Position numbers and translations under genes: made by a program | Assembly (NCBI GenBank): GCA_027924585.1 | Contig: BSBM01000179.1 | Location: forward strand, 12,810,501 to 12,874,500 | DNA length: 64,000 bases | DNA from: Larix kaempferi | Taxonomy: Eukaryota; Streptophyta; Pinopsida; Pinales; Pinaceae | Direction of reading: 5' to 3' | Notes under the pieces: generated by a model | The model's input: only the letters and a program-made list of their open reading frames with translations | Databases searched by the model: none | What the model was told of the DNA's origin: nothing | In this document: piece after piece, positions 43,758-56,272 of the stretch | Layout: every line of letters starts with the position of its first letter | Position numbering within the stretch: position 1 is the first letter of the stretch

Positions 43758-45040
43758 GGAATAACTCGGTCCTCGGTGTTTGATCAAAATCAAAACAAAA
43801 ATGGATATGCCTCTCTCATAGAATCCTCCAACTCCCATGTTGCCTCATTGGGACCAAAGTGCATCCAATGCACCTTTACTTGCGCGATCGCTTGGTTCTA
43901 GAGCAATGTTATGTTCTTGTCAAGGATTCATAGTTGCTCTATTTGGAATTCTCCCTTGATTTCCTCCTGGATAACATGCCAATCAATCACATGGGTAGGA
44001 TCATGTACATATTTCTTAAGCACGGAAACATGTAAAACATTATGAGCTCTAGTGTTACTAGAGAAACTAGCCATATCCTCTCAAGCACTTCAAATGGCTC
44101 ACAATATCTTGGTGATGAATTGGCATAACTTCCAAGATTCAAGGAACTCTTCCTTGGCCTCACTCAGAGGTAAACATGATCCCCGAAATTGAACCCCATA
44201 CATGCTTGATTATTATCTGCATAGATTTTCTATTGATCTTGGGCCACCTTTACATTTGATCTAATCTTTGCAGCCTCTTCTATTTCCTTAAGAATTTTTG
44301 GCCCAAGCACAATTCTGTTTACTGGATTATCCCAAATCACTAGTCCTGAAATGTTTTCCATACAAAGCTTAAAATGGACTCATTCCCAATGATTCTTGTT
44401 TCCCATTGTTATATGCAAACTATAACAAATGTAGATAATCTTCCCACTTAGATGGTTTGTCCATCACATACATGCGAACAATATCTTCAATCACCTGATT
44501 TACTCTTTCCATTTACATCCGTTTGTGGATGGTAGGCAGTACTAAAGTCTAGTTGTGTATCCAAATCCACAAAAATTCTTTTCCAAAAGTTAGAATTAAT
44601 TTTTGTATCTCGATCCAATACAATTTCTTTGGGTAAACCATGCAATTTGAATACTTATTTCATAAATAGTCTATCTATCTCATCATCCTTGCAATTAGAT
44701 TTAGCTAGAATAAAATGTGATTCCTTAGATAGTTTATCCACCACAATGGTGATGGAATCATTCTTTCTTGAAGTAGTTGGAAACATGGTAATAAAATCTA
44801 TAGTTACTACTTCCCATTTCCATTATGGAATTGGAAAAGCATGCAATAAACCTACAGGGTTTTGATGTTCAACCTTCACTTGCTGGCATTTCATACATCT
44901 ATAAATATAATCAACAATGTCTTTCTTCATTCTCAAAAAAAAATATTGCTTCCTTGATTTAGCAATTGTTTTATGGTATCTTGGGTGACCATAATATGGA
45001 ATTTTATGCTTTTCAACCATAATAATTCTCCTCAATTATG
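43758..45040 (-). pseudogene. Gypsy-3 integrase and chromodomain, broken
   Basis: From 45035 leftward the open piece has the HHCC zinc domain ending 'CMKCQQVKVEHQNPVGLLH'. Where gypsy-1 and gypsy-2 have TGA after 'EH', this copy has CAA (Gln). The core continues with 'WKWEVVTIDFIT' near 44820-44785, 'LDRDTKINSNFWK' near 44615-44580, and 'STAYHPQTD' near 44535. It then breaks up. The chromodomain ('QVKVHWMHFGPNEATWELE') is near 43880-43815. Confidence 0.82.
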
Positions 45041-45299
45041 CAACATTAGGAATATATATTCTATTTTTAAAAGTAATAAGTCCATCATCCTCCAAATGAT
45101 AACCTTCATACCTCTTTTCCAAACTTTTTTTGTTTTAATTTATCTCTTATTTGCACATAATTGCCATCTTCAACAAGAGAGTCAACAATATTTTGCCTCA
45201 AATTTGATTGGAAAATTCTAATGGATGCCGCATACATTGCAAATATTTTTTTGTTGTGTGCATCAACCAATTTATTTTATTTCCCCTTTATGTGTTTGA

Positions 45300-46570
45300 T
45301 ATCAAAATCAGATTCACATAAATATTATAGCCATCTAGCGTGCCTTGCATTTAGTGTGGGTTGCTCAAATAAATATTTCAGGCCATAGTGGTCTATCCTA
45401 ATCTCAAATATCCTTCCCATCAAATAGTGGCTCCACATTTTCAAAGCATGCACTATGGAAGCCAACTCTAAATCATGGTTACCATAATTCTTTTCATGTT
45501 GTTTTAGCTTTCTTGACTCATAAGATACCACATAATTGTCTTGCATAAGAACTCCTCCAGTTCCTTATTTACATGCATCGGTACACACCACAAAATCATT
45601 TTTTGGATTTGCAGTTTTCAAAATTGTAGCACCTGTAAAAAAATTCTTCAACAATTGGAATATTTCTTCACATTTTTGTTTCCACTCGAATGTTATTCCT
45701 TTGTTTTGCAAAGAAGTGATGGGGTGTGTAACCTTGGATAATATTTTAATGACCCTTATTAATAACCAACAAGACTCATACATATCTCACCTATGTCACA
45801 TTCTTTGGAGTTGGCCAATACATAACGGCCTCAATGTTTTATGGATCCTGTGACCCAAATAATGAATTTTCTTTTGATAGAAATCACATTTGTTTAGCTT
45901 TTCATACAACTAATTCTTTATTAGTACTTGCAAATCCATTCTCAAATGTTCTTCATGCTTTTCTTCATTCTTCGAATAAATAAGAATTCCATCTAGAAAA
46001 ACAAGAACACACTTGTCCAAATACTTGTTGAAAACACTATTCTTGAGACATATGAATATATCTGGTGCATTAATGAGACTGAATGGCACCACCACAAACT
46101 CATAGTGTCTATACCTTTTTTTGGAGGTTGTCTTGTGCATGTGTTTTTCCTTTATTTTGGCCTGATGGTAACTACCTCAAATCAATATTTCAAAATACCT
46201 TTACCCCTCTCATTTGATTAAAGATATCATAAATTCAAGGCAATGGGTGTTTGTTCTTCATTATAAATTTATTCAAGTACCTTTAATCAATACATAACCT
46301 AAGAGTTCCATCTTTGTTTTAAAAAATAGCATGGGTGCTCTACATGGAGACACACTCGGTTGAATGTATTTCTTTTCCAATAACTCTTGCAATTGCATTT
46401 TCAACTCTAACAATTCCAAGGTGCTCATTCTATAAGGTGTTTTGGACACTGGTGCAAATCCTGGTACAAGATCAATTGTGAAATCAATATCCCTCTTTGT
46501 AGGAAGTCTTGTCACTTCATCGGGAAGGACATCTTTGAATTCTTGCAACACATGATAGTCCTCCAACTTG
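45300..46570 (-). pseudogene. Gypsy-3 reverse transcriptase and RNase H, broken
   Basis: The RT start piece (46566-46273) has '[20 protein letters not shown]'. 46140-45910 holds '[19 protein letters not shown]' and the catalytic box, changed from FLDD to FLDG. 45783-45565 and 45546-45325 hold 'FVVCTDACK' and 'YESRKLKQHEKNYGNHDLEL' of RNase H. Between pieces are frameshifts and the missing 'DLRSSYHQ' block near 46150-46200. Confidence 0.85.
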
Positions 46571-46612
46571 GGAACTTAATTTCTATTATATCCAATACAT
46601 GGGATCATACAA

Positions 46613-47272
46613 TTAGCAACCCTTTACAAAATACTTCTTCAGCTGCAACGATGAAATTTTATTAATAAAAACCACCTTGGGAATGCCCTTTACTATCCTT
46701 GGGCTTCCTTCTTCATCAATGCATTCAAAGGTCTTATTGTAGCAATCAAGTTTAAATATATGTGCTTCCAACAAAATCCATTCTAATGACAACATCATAG
46801 GAACCAAGTGGAAAAATATTAAGTTTTTCCCATGTGAAGAGTCCATTCATTTCTAGTGGACATTTCTTCACCATTTCACTAACTTTCCTCTTGGTTGTAG
46901 TGGCTAGTTGGACCATCCATGGCTTAATATGCTTTGTTTTCTTAAAAGAACAAGTGTGAACAATTTTAGGAGTGATATAATTATGAGTAGATCCAGGTTC
47001 ACTTAAAATATAAATATATTTCTTAGTAATCTTACCTTCGAACTCCACCACAACTGTTTGATGATCTACTTGGCATCCCTCTAGTGCAACATAGATTCTA
47101 GAGATGGCCCTTTCCATCTCACCCACATTTTCAGCCTCTTGGATGTGGTGAACATGCTTAGTACTCCCACTTAGATGTTGATAATTTCTATTTAAATGCT
47201 CCTCTCCACATCCACAATATTGAAGTGTCTCTCTTAGCTTATCTCTCATCATCTTGTTTGGATTAGTCACAC
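46613..47272 (-). pseudogene. Gypsy-3 nucleocapsid knuckle and protease, broken
   Basis: Frame 47270-46752 begins in the region 'LQYCGCGEEHLNRNYQH', a knuckle with Tyr at the last Cys position, as in gypsy-2. The protease site reads 'ILSEPGSTHNY', so the catalytic Asp is Glu. A second frame (46846-46613) continues the protease-RT linker with 'GIPKVVFINKISSLQLKK'. Confidence 0.82.
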
Positions 47273-48430
47273 CCTATGGTGGTTTCCTTTGCTGACTTCT
47301 GAAATGAGGAGGCTTGAATCACCTCTTTTTTTGGTCAAAATTATATTTTCTCTTGTCCTTCCCATACCTTATGGAATTCTGGCCTACTTTTGTTTTGATC
47401 ATAACAATATTTTTCCTTCCTTATGTTTTCAACTAGAGTTTTAGGTTCATCAAACTCAATTCTATGCTTGTATAACTAAGGTATTCCACTTAGAAAATAT
47501 CGAATCTTTACCTTAACATCTCTGATATACTTAACATACCTCAATAACTCAAAGAAGTTATTGGCATACTCATCCATGGTCATTTGTCCCAATTTCAACT
47601 CATGGAACTCTTTCATTTTGTCATCATAGTACCTATCAAAGAGGTACTTTTGCTTGAAGCAATTATTGAATTGATTTCACACAATATTACTTTCATTGAT
47701 CCTTTTTACTTGTATAAGGTGATCCTACCATATAGATTTTTTTCAATTCAAAGTAAATATATCCACCCTTTCCTTCATGTTCTCGGAGTAGTCATGGACA
47801 TGGAAATACTTCCTCATCTCAAGAATCCAAACCTCAACTTCTTGACCATATTTTTCTTCACCATAAAAAGTGGGAGTTTTGGCCTTTCAAAATTCCCCAT
47901 GTGAGTTGTTATTGAAATGCATCTTCCTCTTCCCCATGTGAGTTGTCAGTGGAGTCTTTAGACGCATATGACTCACTAGAATATAATTATGGATTATATT
48001 TCCTATCTTTATAAACCCTTCTTGAGCTACAGGAGAGTCTTGTGAGAATTCCTCCTTGAGATACTCCCACTCTTTTCCTCATTTCTTGAGTGCTTCCCAT
48101 GGTGAACCATCCTCTGAGTGTCTGTTAATATTTGGAATATGGTTGTATTCAGTTGGTTCTATTCTTCTTGGGCTCTAATTAGCCTCTCATTATATGTTCT
48201 ACAACTTTGTAATTGCACTCTTAGAAATCTCATGGTTTTTGATAATATATGGGGGAGTTACTTGATTTATTCATCCATTATATTTTTTCTCTACATTCTC
48301 AACATGTATATTTTCTCCCATGGCATCTGTTTCAACTGCATAAGGATCATGTGCATCATCCATGATGATGGTTTTCTTGGCCCAACCAAGACCAAGGATT
48401 TCCAAATTTCCCTATACTGAATGTTGACCC
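47273..48430 (-). pseudogene. gag: Gypsy-3 gag, broken
   Basis: The minus strand is collinear with gypsy-2 gag (52899-53900): 'WWEDLRQVKKINEGNIVWNQF' near 47780-47700, 'DRYYDDKMKEFHELKLGQMTMDEYAN' near 47640-47560, and the N-terminal 'MDDAHDPYA'-like end near 48365. Stops and frame changes are frequent, especially in the acidic/Ser-rich middle. Confidence 0.8.
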
Positions 48431-49660
48431 TTAATTGTCCATGATATGATATTGTATCTGTATAATTTCTCATATAAGAAAACTTATTAGCATCATTACA
48501 TTCTTAGAAAATCATAAAATATTTTTCATGCATTCCAGGAACTACCCATATTGACAAATTTTGCCAAATTATGGCTACATGCACTTTTTTGTTCAATTTT
48601 TAGAAACATCTGAGTCATTCTTTTAGAATATGATTGTGCACATTTATTACCCTATGGATGGAATTTCCAATGACTGCAACTATTTCCATTTTTTATTTAT
48701 GGGAAAAAAGTTGTAGCCTTTCAAAATTGTCAATTTTGCCCAATTTTGCACTTTTCTTGTAGGTGCATTTAGCTTCAGAGACCAACTTCAACCACATGTA
48801 GAAGAAAATATAGGGAGAATTTTTTTTTCCTTTCAAACACTGATAATAATCATGATAAGGATTACATGACAACTTTCAGAGTCTTGATTTGATGCTCCAG
48901 TCAATTTCTATATATTTTTTGGAATTGACTACTTTCAACTTTTCATCTTCTCTAGACGGTTTATTTTCTAAAAACTGCTATCTCCCAAACTAAAAATATA
49001 TAGAAAAAATTACTCTAACCAATGTTTTTCATTTTGATGAGTAAATAAAATGTTGAGTTCATAATTCTTTCTAGTTTTGACATCTTGGGTCACTTTTTAT
49101 CTCCTCCAAGCTTTTCAAAATCCTTAAAAGGTGCCATAGATTAATATATTTTGGCCTTGTTTTGCACCTAGGATTCACACCTTTTGGGAATTTGGCTATA
49201 ATCCACCAAATTTATCTGTGTTTCCGGACTATGATTGCACCATAACAATTTTATCCCCAACATGGCCCTCATCATGTCATTAGATATTGTTATTTAAGAA
49301 CCACTATTTCAAAATTTCTCTAAAACTGGAGAAGAAAGTTCCCTTGCATAACACTATAAATTCTATATCCTTCTCCAATGGATTCGAAATGACTTAGGTC
49401 TCAATGAATTTTGAGCTAAGCTACTCCTATTGTGACCTAAACAATTTTCATGATCTAGAATTTGTTTTGGATTTCTATACTGCTGATGTGGCATGACACA
49501 TGGCTTCCCATGTGGAAATCATGTCCTATGTGTCTTCACAAGGTATGACCATGCCATCTACTTCCTTCTCTCCATCATCTTTCTTCTTCCCTATCATTCC
49601 ATGTCATCATGGCATGTCTAAACCTCGTAGATATACCTATGTTAATTCCAATGCACTTTA
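48431..49660 (-). other. Gypsy-3 leader, near part (no gene)
   Basis: AT-rich sequence between gag and the 96-bp array. No frame or motif with support was seen. It occupies the same position as the gypsy-2 leader (51546-52898) but does not share its GC-rich tandem repeat. Confidence 0.55.
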
Positions 49661-49667
49661 TCCTTTT

Positions 49668-50000
49668 ATGAATGGACATGGTTGTCCCACCCAACTTGCA
49701 CGTTACAGTATGATCCATTCATGGGACCACCCACTTTATCACCACACGTGCATGTTTCCTCACATGAATGGAAATGATCTACCACCAGAATTTGCACAAA
49801 GCGATCTCCACCATTCACGACGATGCTCCTCAAGATAAGATATGAGCACCTCTAGTTGCACGAATGGGTGAGATATGCCACAAGAACTTGCACAAAGAAA
49901 TATCCACCATTCACGCAGATTTCCCTTGTGATAAGGAAAAAGCACTTCTAGTTGCATGGATGGTGTAGATATAATGATGGAAACTGCTTGGGTTGATCTA
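49668..50000 (-). repeat. 96-bp tandem array in gypsy-3 leader, cut by gypsy-2
   Basis: Unit starts 'atgaatgg' or variants fall at 49668, 49764, 49861 and 49956, a 95-97 bp period. Units share 'acttgcacaaag', 'atccaccattca' and 'gcacttctagttgca'. The fourth unit is cut at 50000 by gypsy-2. Sequence after 59181 ('ggccattcatagtag') looks like its continuation. Confidence 0.75.
49996..50000. repeat. Target site duplication of gypsy-2, left (ATCTA)
   Basis: ATCTA precedes TGTAACGTCCCC. It is repeated at 59177-59181. Confidence 0.97.
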
Positions 50001-51530
50001 TGTAACGTCCCCATTTTGACCCCCTTTTTCATTAAATCATAAATGATGTAAATATTGTTATTTAATCATGGTGAGGAGCTCAAGGCCAAGGCCCCACCAT
50101 TGATTTAGCATTTTATGTATCGGCAATTAAAAATAGATGCATGTGGTTCTTGTGCTAGTAGGCACAATGTAAATTAAGACATCATGTAAATACGAATTTT
50201 AATGAAAAACCCACAACTAGCTATGCAATGCAACAAAGAGATGGGGGCATGATTCTACAAGGAATAGGGGGGGGAATTATTCAAACCCTTGAGCCAATGG
50301 TGATAAGCTAGATGTCAATGAATAAACCACCAACTACCCATTTTGGGTTATGCACCCAATCATTTAATTCTTCCAGAAATTGATTGAGGCAGTTAATGCC
50401 TTGGGAATGAAGAGGTATGGCAGCCAATTTCGTGCATGGGCAAGCCATCAACCTGGAAAAACGTACTTTTGCTTATGGGGCAAGAAAACACCCACGAAAT
50501 GGTGCCCAAAGCCATTCTGAAACCATAGTCTTTCCTCTCTCACGCAGTCTGAGCTAGCTGGGCTTTCCCCATCACAGTTTTTACCAATTTCCTACATTTT
50601 TCCATAGCTGGGAGCTCGTTTTTGTGTTGCACAGTGGCTGGGAGAAAGGGAGTCACGTTTTGGGGGTTTATAGAGGTCGTTTCAGCCCCTGGAATGCATA
50701 TAAACGTTTTCTGAAAACGAATGGCTCTCCCAGGGTTTATTTCCCATCTACCAATTCGTTTTGGTTGCCCATGTTTTTCAACACTTGTATTTTTGTTGTT
50801 GGGTGCATCCCTGCATTGGTTTGAACTGTGAGCAAGAAATTAGGAGTGGAAGTGGACCTAAATTGGCTTGATAAACCTAGTGAGGGGGATAACCTCTCAA
50901 GAAGATCAAGAGGGCTGGCTACTCTTCTATGCACACCTTGAACAATATTAGATTGGAAGGTATGGCCTGAGGGAATGTGTAGTAGTGAAGGGCGTACTTC
51001 CATGTGCCAGGTGTGTAGGTATTGTGGGAGCCAAGCTAGATAGATCTTGTAGAGGGTAGCCATATCTCTATGGATGATCCCACTAGCTTAGCAATTCTTC
51101 CTTCCATTGCCTAACAGCCTGATAAACCCAACTGTAGATTGGCTTGGCTGATTTGGTGTATCTTTGGGCTATGTGTGAGGCTGTTGTTCCCTGATTCCTT
51201 ATAGAGATCATGCCCAGCTCGGGGGTGGCAGTGTGTTGAGATATTGATGATCACAACTGGCCTATGGTTGGGTGGAACATTGCAGTTGCATAGCCAGTTG
51301 CTCCGGGCTACTTTGTTATAAGATAAGTACTCTCTTGTGTTAACTTTGCAATTATTTATTTGATGGATGTGTTATTGAAATTACTTCCGCTGTGTTTTCT
51401 TATAACTATACATTTCCATATGTCTTTTTATATTATGTGAATGCTTATTTAAAAGTTCATGGGGCTAGATGCCCTGGCTTCAGTCTAACGTTCTCTCCAT
51501 CGCACTAGTATGATGGGTGGGGACATTACA
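50001..51530 (+). repeat. Gypsy-2 5' LTR (1,530 bp)
   Basis: Starts TGTAACGTCCCCATTTTGACC and ends GGTGGGGACATTACA. The terminal 13 bases form an imperfect inverted repeat. TATAAA is at 50699-50704. Short frames inside are not conserved as proteins between the two LTRs. Confidence 0.96.
50699..50704 (+). promoter_or_regulatory. TATA box in gypsy-2 5' LTR
   Basis: TATAAA in 'gcatataaacg', about 700 bp into the LTR, conserved in the 3' LTR at 58346-58351. The upstream 'gggtttatagagg' is a weaker alternative. Confidence 0.55.
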
Positions 51531-51533
51531 TTT

Positions 51534-51545
51534 TGGTATCAGAGC
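51534..51545 (+). promoter_or_regulatory. Primer binding site of gypsy-2
   Basis: TGGTATCAGAGC follows the LTR end after three T residues. Complementary to initiator tRNA-Met. Confidence 0.92.
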
Positions 51546-51739
51546 CATAGGCTACAGCATTGGACCTCTATGGGCCAAATCTGATTACAGTTACATGGAA
51601 ATGTCCCCTTCTTGATCACCACAGGTCTCAGCATCGGGCCTAAACTGGCTATGTTGGATAGTTACAGAGGTAAGATCACCTCATGCTGAGCAGCAGTCAT
51701 CGCTGAAAGAAGGAAAGATTTCAAATTTTCCTAAAGTGT

Positions 51740-52500
51740 TTTTGAAAAAAAATTTCTAAGTATTTTTTGGCATCGAAGGGAAAGTTTCGAAAGGACTTAG
51801 CAAGTTGGTCTACAACAGTGGAAGAACTCGCCGAGTTGACCCGAAACGGTGAAAATTTTCAAAGTGTTTTTCGGCGTCGAAGGGAAAGTTTCGGAAGGAT
51901 TTAGCGAGTTGGTCCGCAATGGCGGAAGAACTCACCGAGTTGGCCCGAAACGATGAAAATTTTCTAAGTGTTTTTCAGCGTCAAAGGGAAAGTTTTGAAA
52001 GGACTCAGCGAGTTGGTCCGCAACGACAGAAGAACTCGCCGAGTTGGCCCGAAAAGACGAAAATTTTCTAAGTGTTTTTGGCGTTGAAAGGAAATTTTCG
52101 GAAGGACTCAGCAAGTTGGTCCGCAACAACAGAAGAACTCGCCGAGTTGGCCCAAAACAACGAAAATTTTCTAAGTGTTTTTTGGCGTTGAAAGGAAATT
52201 TTCGGAAGGACTCAGCGAGTTGGTCCGCAATAGGGGAAGAACTCGCCAAGTTGGCCCGAAACGGCGAAAATTTTCTATGTTTTTTTCCGGCATCGAAGGG
52301 AAATTTTCTAAAGAACTCAGGGAGTTGGTTCACAATGGCGGAAGAACTCGCAGAGTTGCCCCAAAACAGCAAAAAAATTTCTAAGTGTTCGGTGTCAAAG
52401 GGAAATTTCAGAAGAACTCCACGAGTTGGCTCGAAATTGCAGAGGAACTCAGCAAGTTGGCCGGCAACGGCGGAAGGACTCGGTGAGTTGGTCCAAAAAA
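51740..52500 (+). repeat. 104-bp tandem array (about 7 units) in gypsy-2 leader
   Basis: The anchor 'gtcgaaggg' or variant ends at 51780, 51884, 51988, 52091, 52195, 52300 and 52402, steps of 102-105 bp. Each unit holds two related halves, 'ggactcagcgagttggtccg' and 'gaactcgccgagttggcccg'. CpG content is clearly higher than in the surrounding element. Confidence 0.93.
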
Positions 52501-52645
52501 TCTCAAAATTTTTCTAAGTGTTTTCGGTGGAAGAACTCAGCGAGTTGCTCTGCAACAGGTCGAAAGAACTCAGCGTGTTGCTCCGCAACAGGGCGGAAGA
52601 ACTGGATGAGTTGCTCCGAAACAGGAAATTTCAACTGTTTTTCAG
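52501..52645 (+). repeat. ~40-bp sub-repeat extension of the leader array
   Basis: Three to four copies of 'gaactcagcgagttgctccg', each followed by 'caacagg', at about 38-41 bp steps. They derive from one half of the 104-bp unit, so the array has expanded at two different periods. Confidence 0.8.
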
Positions 52646-52898
52646 GGAGATTTTCAGGTGCCGAAAATGGAAAAATTGCCATAGAACTTATGCGCCAGAT
52701 TGCCCCCTTGACCCTCGTCGTCCCCCTCATATGTCGTTGATTGTGAGAAAATTCTATGATTTGACAAATTATCAATATAATATTTTCCCACGTGCATGAA
52801 AGTAATTTATGAATTTATGAGAATATAATGTAGCTAACAATTGTGTTGATGAACACATTTTGCATAATTACAGTTACATCCAGGCAGCCTTCTAGATA

Positions 52899-54180
52899 GT
52901 GCAGTTGGAAGTTTTGAGTCTTGGTTGGGCCAGGAAAATGAACATCATGGATGATGCACATGATCCCTATGAGCCTGAGACAGATGCCATGGGGGAGAAC
53001 ATACAGGTTGAAAATGCTGAAACAGAATCTAATGGGAGAAGAAATCAAGAGACTCCTCCAGGTATTGCAGCCACCATGAGAAGCCTAAGGGTGGAGTTGC
53101 AAAGTTGCAGAGAAGATAATGAAAGGATGATTAAAGCTCAGGAAGAAAAAAACCAGTTGAATGCAACCATGCTGCAGAGTTTAACAGACATCCAAAGGCA
53201 AATAAACTCTGGGCATCAGACATCAAATCCAGAAAGGGGTGGGAGTAGTTCCAGAAGGAATTCCCGTAAGAGGGCTAGTAGGTCAAGAAGAGTTTCTACA
53301 GATCGAACTTATACTCCAGAAATATCTTCTAATGAATCATCTGACTTTGAAGAATCCATTGAGGGTTCAAGCTCTTCATCTTGCAGAAGCAAGAGGAAGA
53401 GGCAGTACAAGAACAATTCACATGGGGAATTTAAGAAGGAAAAACCTCCTACATTTGATGGAGAGGTAAAGTCTGGTCAAGAAGCTGAAGCTTGGCTTCT
53501 TGGGATGAGAAAGTATTTCCAAGTCCAAGACTACTCGGGAAATATGAAGGAAAGGGTTTCCATCTTCAACTTGAATGGAAGAGAATCTATATGGTGGGAA
53601 CACATCAGGCAAGTGAGGAAGATCAATGAAAGGAATATTGTGTGGAAGCAGTTCAAGAAATACTTCAAGCAGAAGTACCTCTCTGACAGGTACTACGATG
53701 ATAAGATCAAAGAGTTCCATGAGCTGAGATTGGGACAATTGACCATGAAAGAATATGCAAACAAATTCTTGGAGCTGCTAAGATATGTCAGGTACATTCA
53801 AGATGATAAGGTGAAAATTCAGCGTTTCCTAAGTGGGCTGCCCCAGTCATATAAAGACAGAATTGAGTTCGATGAACCTCGAACTCTATAGGAGGCCATA
53901 AGAAAGGCCAAGTATTGCTTTGATCAAAACAGAAGCAAACCAAAATTCCATAAGGCATGGAAGGATAAGAAAATTGAAAAGTTTGATCAAAGGAAGAAGG
54001 GGTTCAAACCTCCTCAATTCAAGAACCAGCAAAGGCAGCCATCATATGTTGTGACTAAGCCAACTAGGATGATGGGAGACAAGCTAAGAGATCCAAAGGA
54101 GCCAAGAGAACCACTTCAATGTTGGGGTTGTGGAGGAGACCACATGCCGAGGAACTATCCACATCGGAATGGGAATGCAA
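52899..54180 (+). CDS. gag: Gypsy-2 Gag region of the gag-pol frame (one in-frame stop)
   Basis: The annotated start is the first codon of the open frame at 52899; the ATG at 52938 opening '[20 protein letters not shown]' is the likelier initiator because the acidic start is also seen in gypsy-3. A coiled-coil-like segment lies near residues 65-105, a Ser/Arg-rich linker at 115-170, and the capsid core from '[11 protein letters not shown]'. TAG 53889-53891 falls in 'TL*EAIRKA' without frame change. The nucleocapsid knuckle near 54119-54157 reads [13 protein letters not shown], with Tyr in place of the last Cys. The protein packages element RNA in virus-like particles. Confidence 0.92.
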
Positions 54181-56272
54181 ATCAAGTCCACAACATCCAG
54201 AGAGCTGAAACTGTGGGTCAAGTGGCGAGGACAATCCCTAGAATCTATGCAGCACTAGACGACCGCCAGGTAGATCATCAGTCAACTGTGGTTGAATTTG
54301 AAGGTAAGATTGCTAAGCAATCTGTTTCTATTTTGATTGATCCTAGATCTACTCATAGTTATGTCACTCCTAGAATTGTTGAGATTTGTGCTTTCAAGAA
54401 ATTAAAGCATAGTAAATCATGGTTAGTTCAACTAGCCACTGGAACCAAGAGAAAAGTTAGTGAAACAGTAGAGAAATGTCCATTAGAGATGGATGGGCTA
54501 TTCACTTATGCAGATTTGAATATTTTGCCACTTGGTTCCTACAATATTCTCATTGGGATGGATTGGTTAGAGGCACACAGGGTTAAACTTGACTGCTACA
54601 ATAAGACATTTGAATGTATGGACGAAGAAGGAAACCCAAGGGTTGTAAGAGGCATTCCAAAGGTGACTTTTGTTAGGCATATTTCAGCCATGCAGCTGAA
54701 GAAGTTTTGTAGGAAGGGTTGTCAATTGTATGTAGCCCACATTTTAGAGGCAGCAGAGAATGAAACTCTTAAATTGGAGGACTATCATGTATTGCAAGAA
54801 TTCAGGGATGTTTTTCCTAATGAGATTCCAGGACTCCCTCCAAAGAGAGACATTGACTTTACAATTGAACTTGTGCCAGAAGCAGCACCAGTGTCTAAGA
54901 CACCCTATAGGATGAGTACATCGGAATTGCTAGAATTGAAAATGCAATTACAAGAGTTGCTGGAAAAGAAATATATTAGGCCAAGTGTGTTCCTGTGGGG
55001 AGCACCTATTGTATTTGTGAAAAAGAAAGATGGAACACTCAGGTTATGTATTGACTACAGGCAGTTGAACAAAGTCACTATGAAGAACAAATACCCATTG
55101 TCCCGAATTGATGACCTTTTTGACCAAATGAGAGGAGCAAAGGTATTTTCAAAGATTGACTTGAGGTCTAGTTACCATCAGGTAAGAATCAAAGAAGAAG
55201 ATATTCATAAGACAACCTTTAGAATGGGGTATGGACACTATGAGTTTGTAGTGGTACCATTCGGTCTCACAAATGTACCAGCTACATTCATGTGTCTCAT
55301 GAATAATGTTTTTAGCAAGTATTTGGACAAGTTTGTTCTTGTATTCCTAGATGACATTCTCATCTATTCTAAGAATGAAAAAGAGCATGAAGAACATTTG
55401 AGAATGACAATGCAATTACTAAGGGAGCATAAGCTGTATGCAAAGTTGAGCAAATGTGAATTTTATAAATATAGAATTCATTATTTGGGTCACATCATCT
55501 CCGACGAAGGAATATCTGTAGACCCTGAGAAGATTGAAGCCATTATGAATTGGCCAACTCCAAGGAATGTGACTGATGTGAGATCTTTTATGGGCCTTGC
55601 TGGTTACTACAGGAGGTTTATCGAAGGATTCTCCAAGGTTGCAAACCCGATCACTTCTTTGCAAAAGAAGGGGATAAAGTTTGAATGGTCACCAAGATGT
55701 GAGGAAAGTTTTCAACGGTTGAAGAATCTTCTTACAAGTGCACCAATTTTGAAAATTGCAAACCCAGAAAAAGACTTTGTGGTATGTATCGATGCATGCA
55801 ATCAAGGACTTGGAGGAGTTCTTATGCAAGACAACCACGTGATATGATATGAGTCAAGAAAGTTGAAGGAGCATGAGAAGAACTATGCTACTCATGATAT
55901 AGAACTTGGAGCCATAATACATGCTTTAAAGATGTGGAGGCATTACTTAATGGGAAGAAAATTTGAATTAAGGACAGACCATTGTGGTCTGAAATACTTG
56001 TTTGATCAACCAACTTTAAATGCTAGGCAAGCTAGATGGTTGGAATTTTTGTGTGAATTTGATTTTGAAATAAAAAACATAAAAGGGAAAGAAAACAAGG
56101 TGGTTGATGCACTCAGCAGGAAGGTACATGAAATGCATGTGGCAGCGCTTAGTACTTGCCAACCAGATTTGAGGCAGCAGATTGTTAACCATATGGTTGA
56201 GGATGAAGTGTATGAGCAGATAAAGGGAAAATTGCAGTAGCAAAACCTTGAAAAGAAGTATGAAGGCTATCA
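54181..56272 (+). CDS. pol: Gypsy-2 protease, reverse transcriptase, RNase H (in-frame stops)
   Basis: Same frame as gag. Protease: '[11 protein letters not shown]' near 54331-54363, where Gly of the usual D-x-G is Arg, likely inactivating. RT: '[20 protein letters not shown]' from about 54855, '[13 protein letters not shown]' near 55036, '[14 protein letters not shown]', and catalytic '[11 protein letters not shown]' at about 55342-55374. RNase H: '[12 protein letters not shown]' near 55783, '[17 protein letters not shown]', and '[10 protein letters not shown]'. TGA 55845-55847 and TAG 56238-56240 interrupt. Length and order match functional plant chromoviruses. Confidence 0.93.

Larger units (their letters stand above)
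51546..52898 (+). other. Gypsy-2 leader
   Basis: This non-coding leader between primer site and gag is mostly tandem repeat (51740-52640). Long frames on both strands (for example 52044-52517 plus and 52372-51932 minus) arise from the GC-rich repeat and have no counterpart in gypsy-3 or gypsy-1. Confidence 0.75.

Noticed and set aside
50737-51063. 108-codon minus frame present in both gypsy-2 LTRs (also 58710-58384)
   Set aside because: It occurs twice only because the LTR does; it runs antisense to the element and resembles no known protein.
52044-52517. 157-codon plus frame and 146-codon minus frame (52372-51932) in the gypsy-2 leader
   Set aside because: Both lie wholly in the 104-bp tandem array, have repetitive composition on both strands, and are not present in related elements.
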